From Luteimicrobium subarcticum (lineage in GTDB: Bacteria > Actinomycetota > Actinomycetes > Actinomycetales > Cellulomonadaceae), in the NCBI RefSeq assembly GCF_002798015.1, contig NZ_PGTZ01000009.1, positions 62,001 through 126,000 of the forward strand: 64,000 bases of DNA. The letters are read 5' to 3'. The translations under genes and the position numbers were made by a program. The notes beneath the pieces were generated by a model, which did no database searches, had not been told where the DNA came from, and saw nothing but the letters and a program-made list of their open reading frames with translations. Shown here one piece after another: positions 63,781 through 64,000 of the stretch. Positions within the stretch are counted from its first letter, which is position 1. Every line of letters starts with the position of its first letter.

Positions 63781-64000
63781 ATGACCGCCACGGCCCCCCA
63801 GACGGCCTCCTCCCCCACGTTCCTCGACGGCACGGACGTCGACCTTCGGATCGACCGGTCCATCGCGACGATGTACCGCGACCGGCTCGCGACGTCGCCC
63901 GCGAACCTCGCGTTCCGTGAACCCGACGGCTCCGGGGGCTGGACCGACCACACGTGGCGCCAGGTGGACGACCGCGTGCGTCCGCTCGCCGCCGGGCTGC
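63781..64000 (+). CDS. AMP-dependent synthetase/ligase (acyl-CoA synthetase-like), 3' end cut by window edge
   Basis: The first 73 codons of an adenylate-forming enzyme are visible from ATG 63781. The residues (SIATMYRDRLATSPANLAFREPDG and WRQVDDRVRPLAAGL) match the N-terminal start of long-chain acyl-CoA ligases of the FadD15 type. The AMP-binding motifs lie beyond the window. The elaborate upstream region suggests tight control, fitting fatty-acid-responsive regulation. Confidence 0.65.
   Translation, partial: MTATAPQTASSPTFLDGTDVDLRIDRSIATMYRDRLATSPANLAFREPDGSGGWTDHTWRQVDDRVRPLAAGL

Overview
The window looks like a chromosomal segment of a very GC-rich actinobacterium. GTG starts are frequent, several genes look leaderless, and coding third positions are almost all G or C. 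A secreted GH10 xylanase, a GH3 glycosidase, a LacI-controlled sugar importer, F420/luciferase-type oxidoreductases, PAS-ANTAR proteins and a Pls/PosA-type peptide synthetase together suggest a plant-polymer degrader of the Cellulomonadaceae or a relative. That assignment is inference. No rRNA, tRNA, CRISPR array, insertion sequence or prophage was recognised. Most of the window is ordinary chromosomal backbone.

Layout. 1-7 kb: truncated LysR regulator divergent from a TDT-family transporter, a small Cys-rich ORF behind a strong hairpin, a large membrane-anchored GH67-like protein, an LLM-class oxidoreductase and a DUF1269 gene broken by an in-frame amber codon. 7-12 kb: secreted collagen-like protein, then a minus-strand amidohydrolase / S41 peptidase / uracil-DNA-glycosylase-like set. 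12-16.5 kb: three paralogous PAS-ANTAR genes (one contains a perfect parS sequence), a histidine phosphatase and a photolyase. 16.5-22 kb: complete branched-chain amino-acid importer (livKHMGF order). 22-26 kb: a frame-shifted lipoprotein gene, a cold-shock gene with a terminator that has spawned tandem repeats, and a polar amino-acid ABC importer. 26-31 kb: DUF2993 protein, family-5 uracil-DNA glycosylase and the three-gene proton-translocating transhydrogenase.

31-43 kb: phosphotransferase-family protein, a DUF1524 nuclease gene without its own stop codon, a lipoprotein, an M1 metallopeptidase beside a 1347-residue Pls/PosA-family synthetase (an arrangement like poly-epsilon-lysine loci), YbaK-type deacylase and a repeat-rich M15 carboxypeptidase. 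43-49 kb: a second LLM oxidoreductase, an alkyl sulfatase and a GH3 glycosidase. 48.7-53.2 kb: sugar ABC importer with a divergent LacI regulator and a palindromic operator between them; the GH3 gene is the last gene of this set, so uptake and intracellular hydrolysis of an oligosaccharide are probably co-regulated. 53-60 kb: TMEM175-like channel, large HrpA helicase, GH10 xylanase behind a 20-bp perfect palindrome, DoxX-like protein. 60-64 kb: a large LuxR-type ATPase regulator, a 52-residue protein, and the start of an acyl-CoA-ligase-like gene with an elaborate upstream region.

The observations I consider most worth following up are the parS site, the Pls/M1 locus, the terminator-derived 16-bp repeats, the 52-bp palindrome whose edge motif recurs 15 kb away, the nuclease gene lacking a stop, and a consistent leaderless-promoter geometry at several genes. 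Positions, reading frames and repeats were read directly from the sequence; family names come from recognition of motifs, without database searches.
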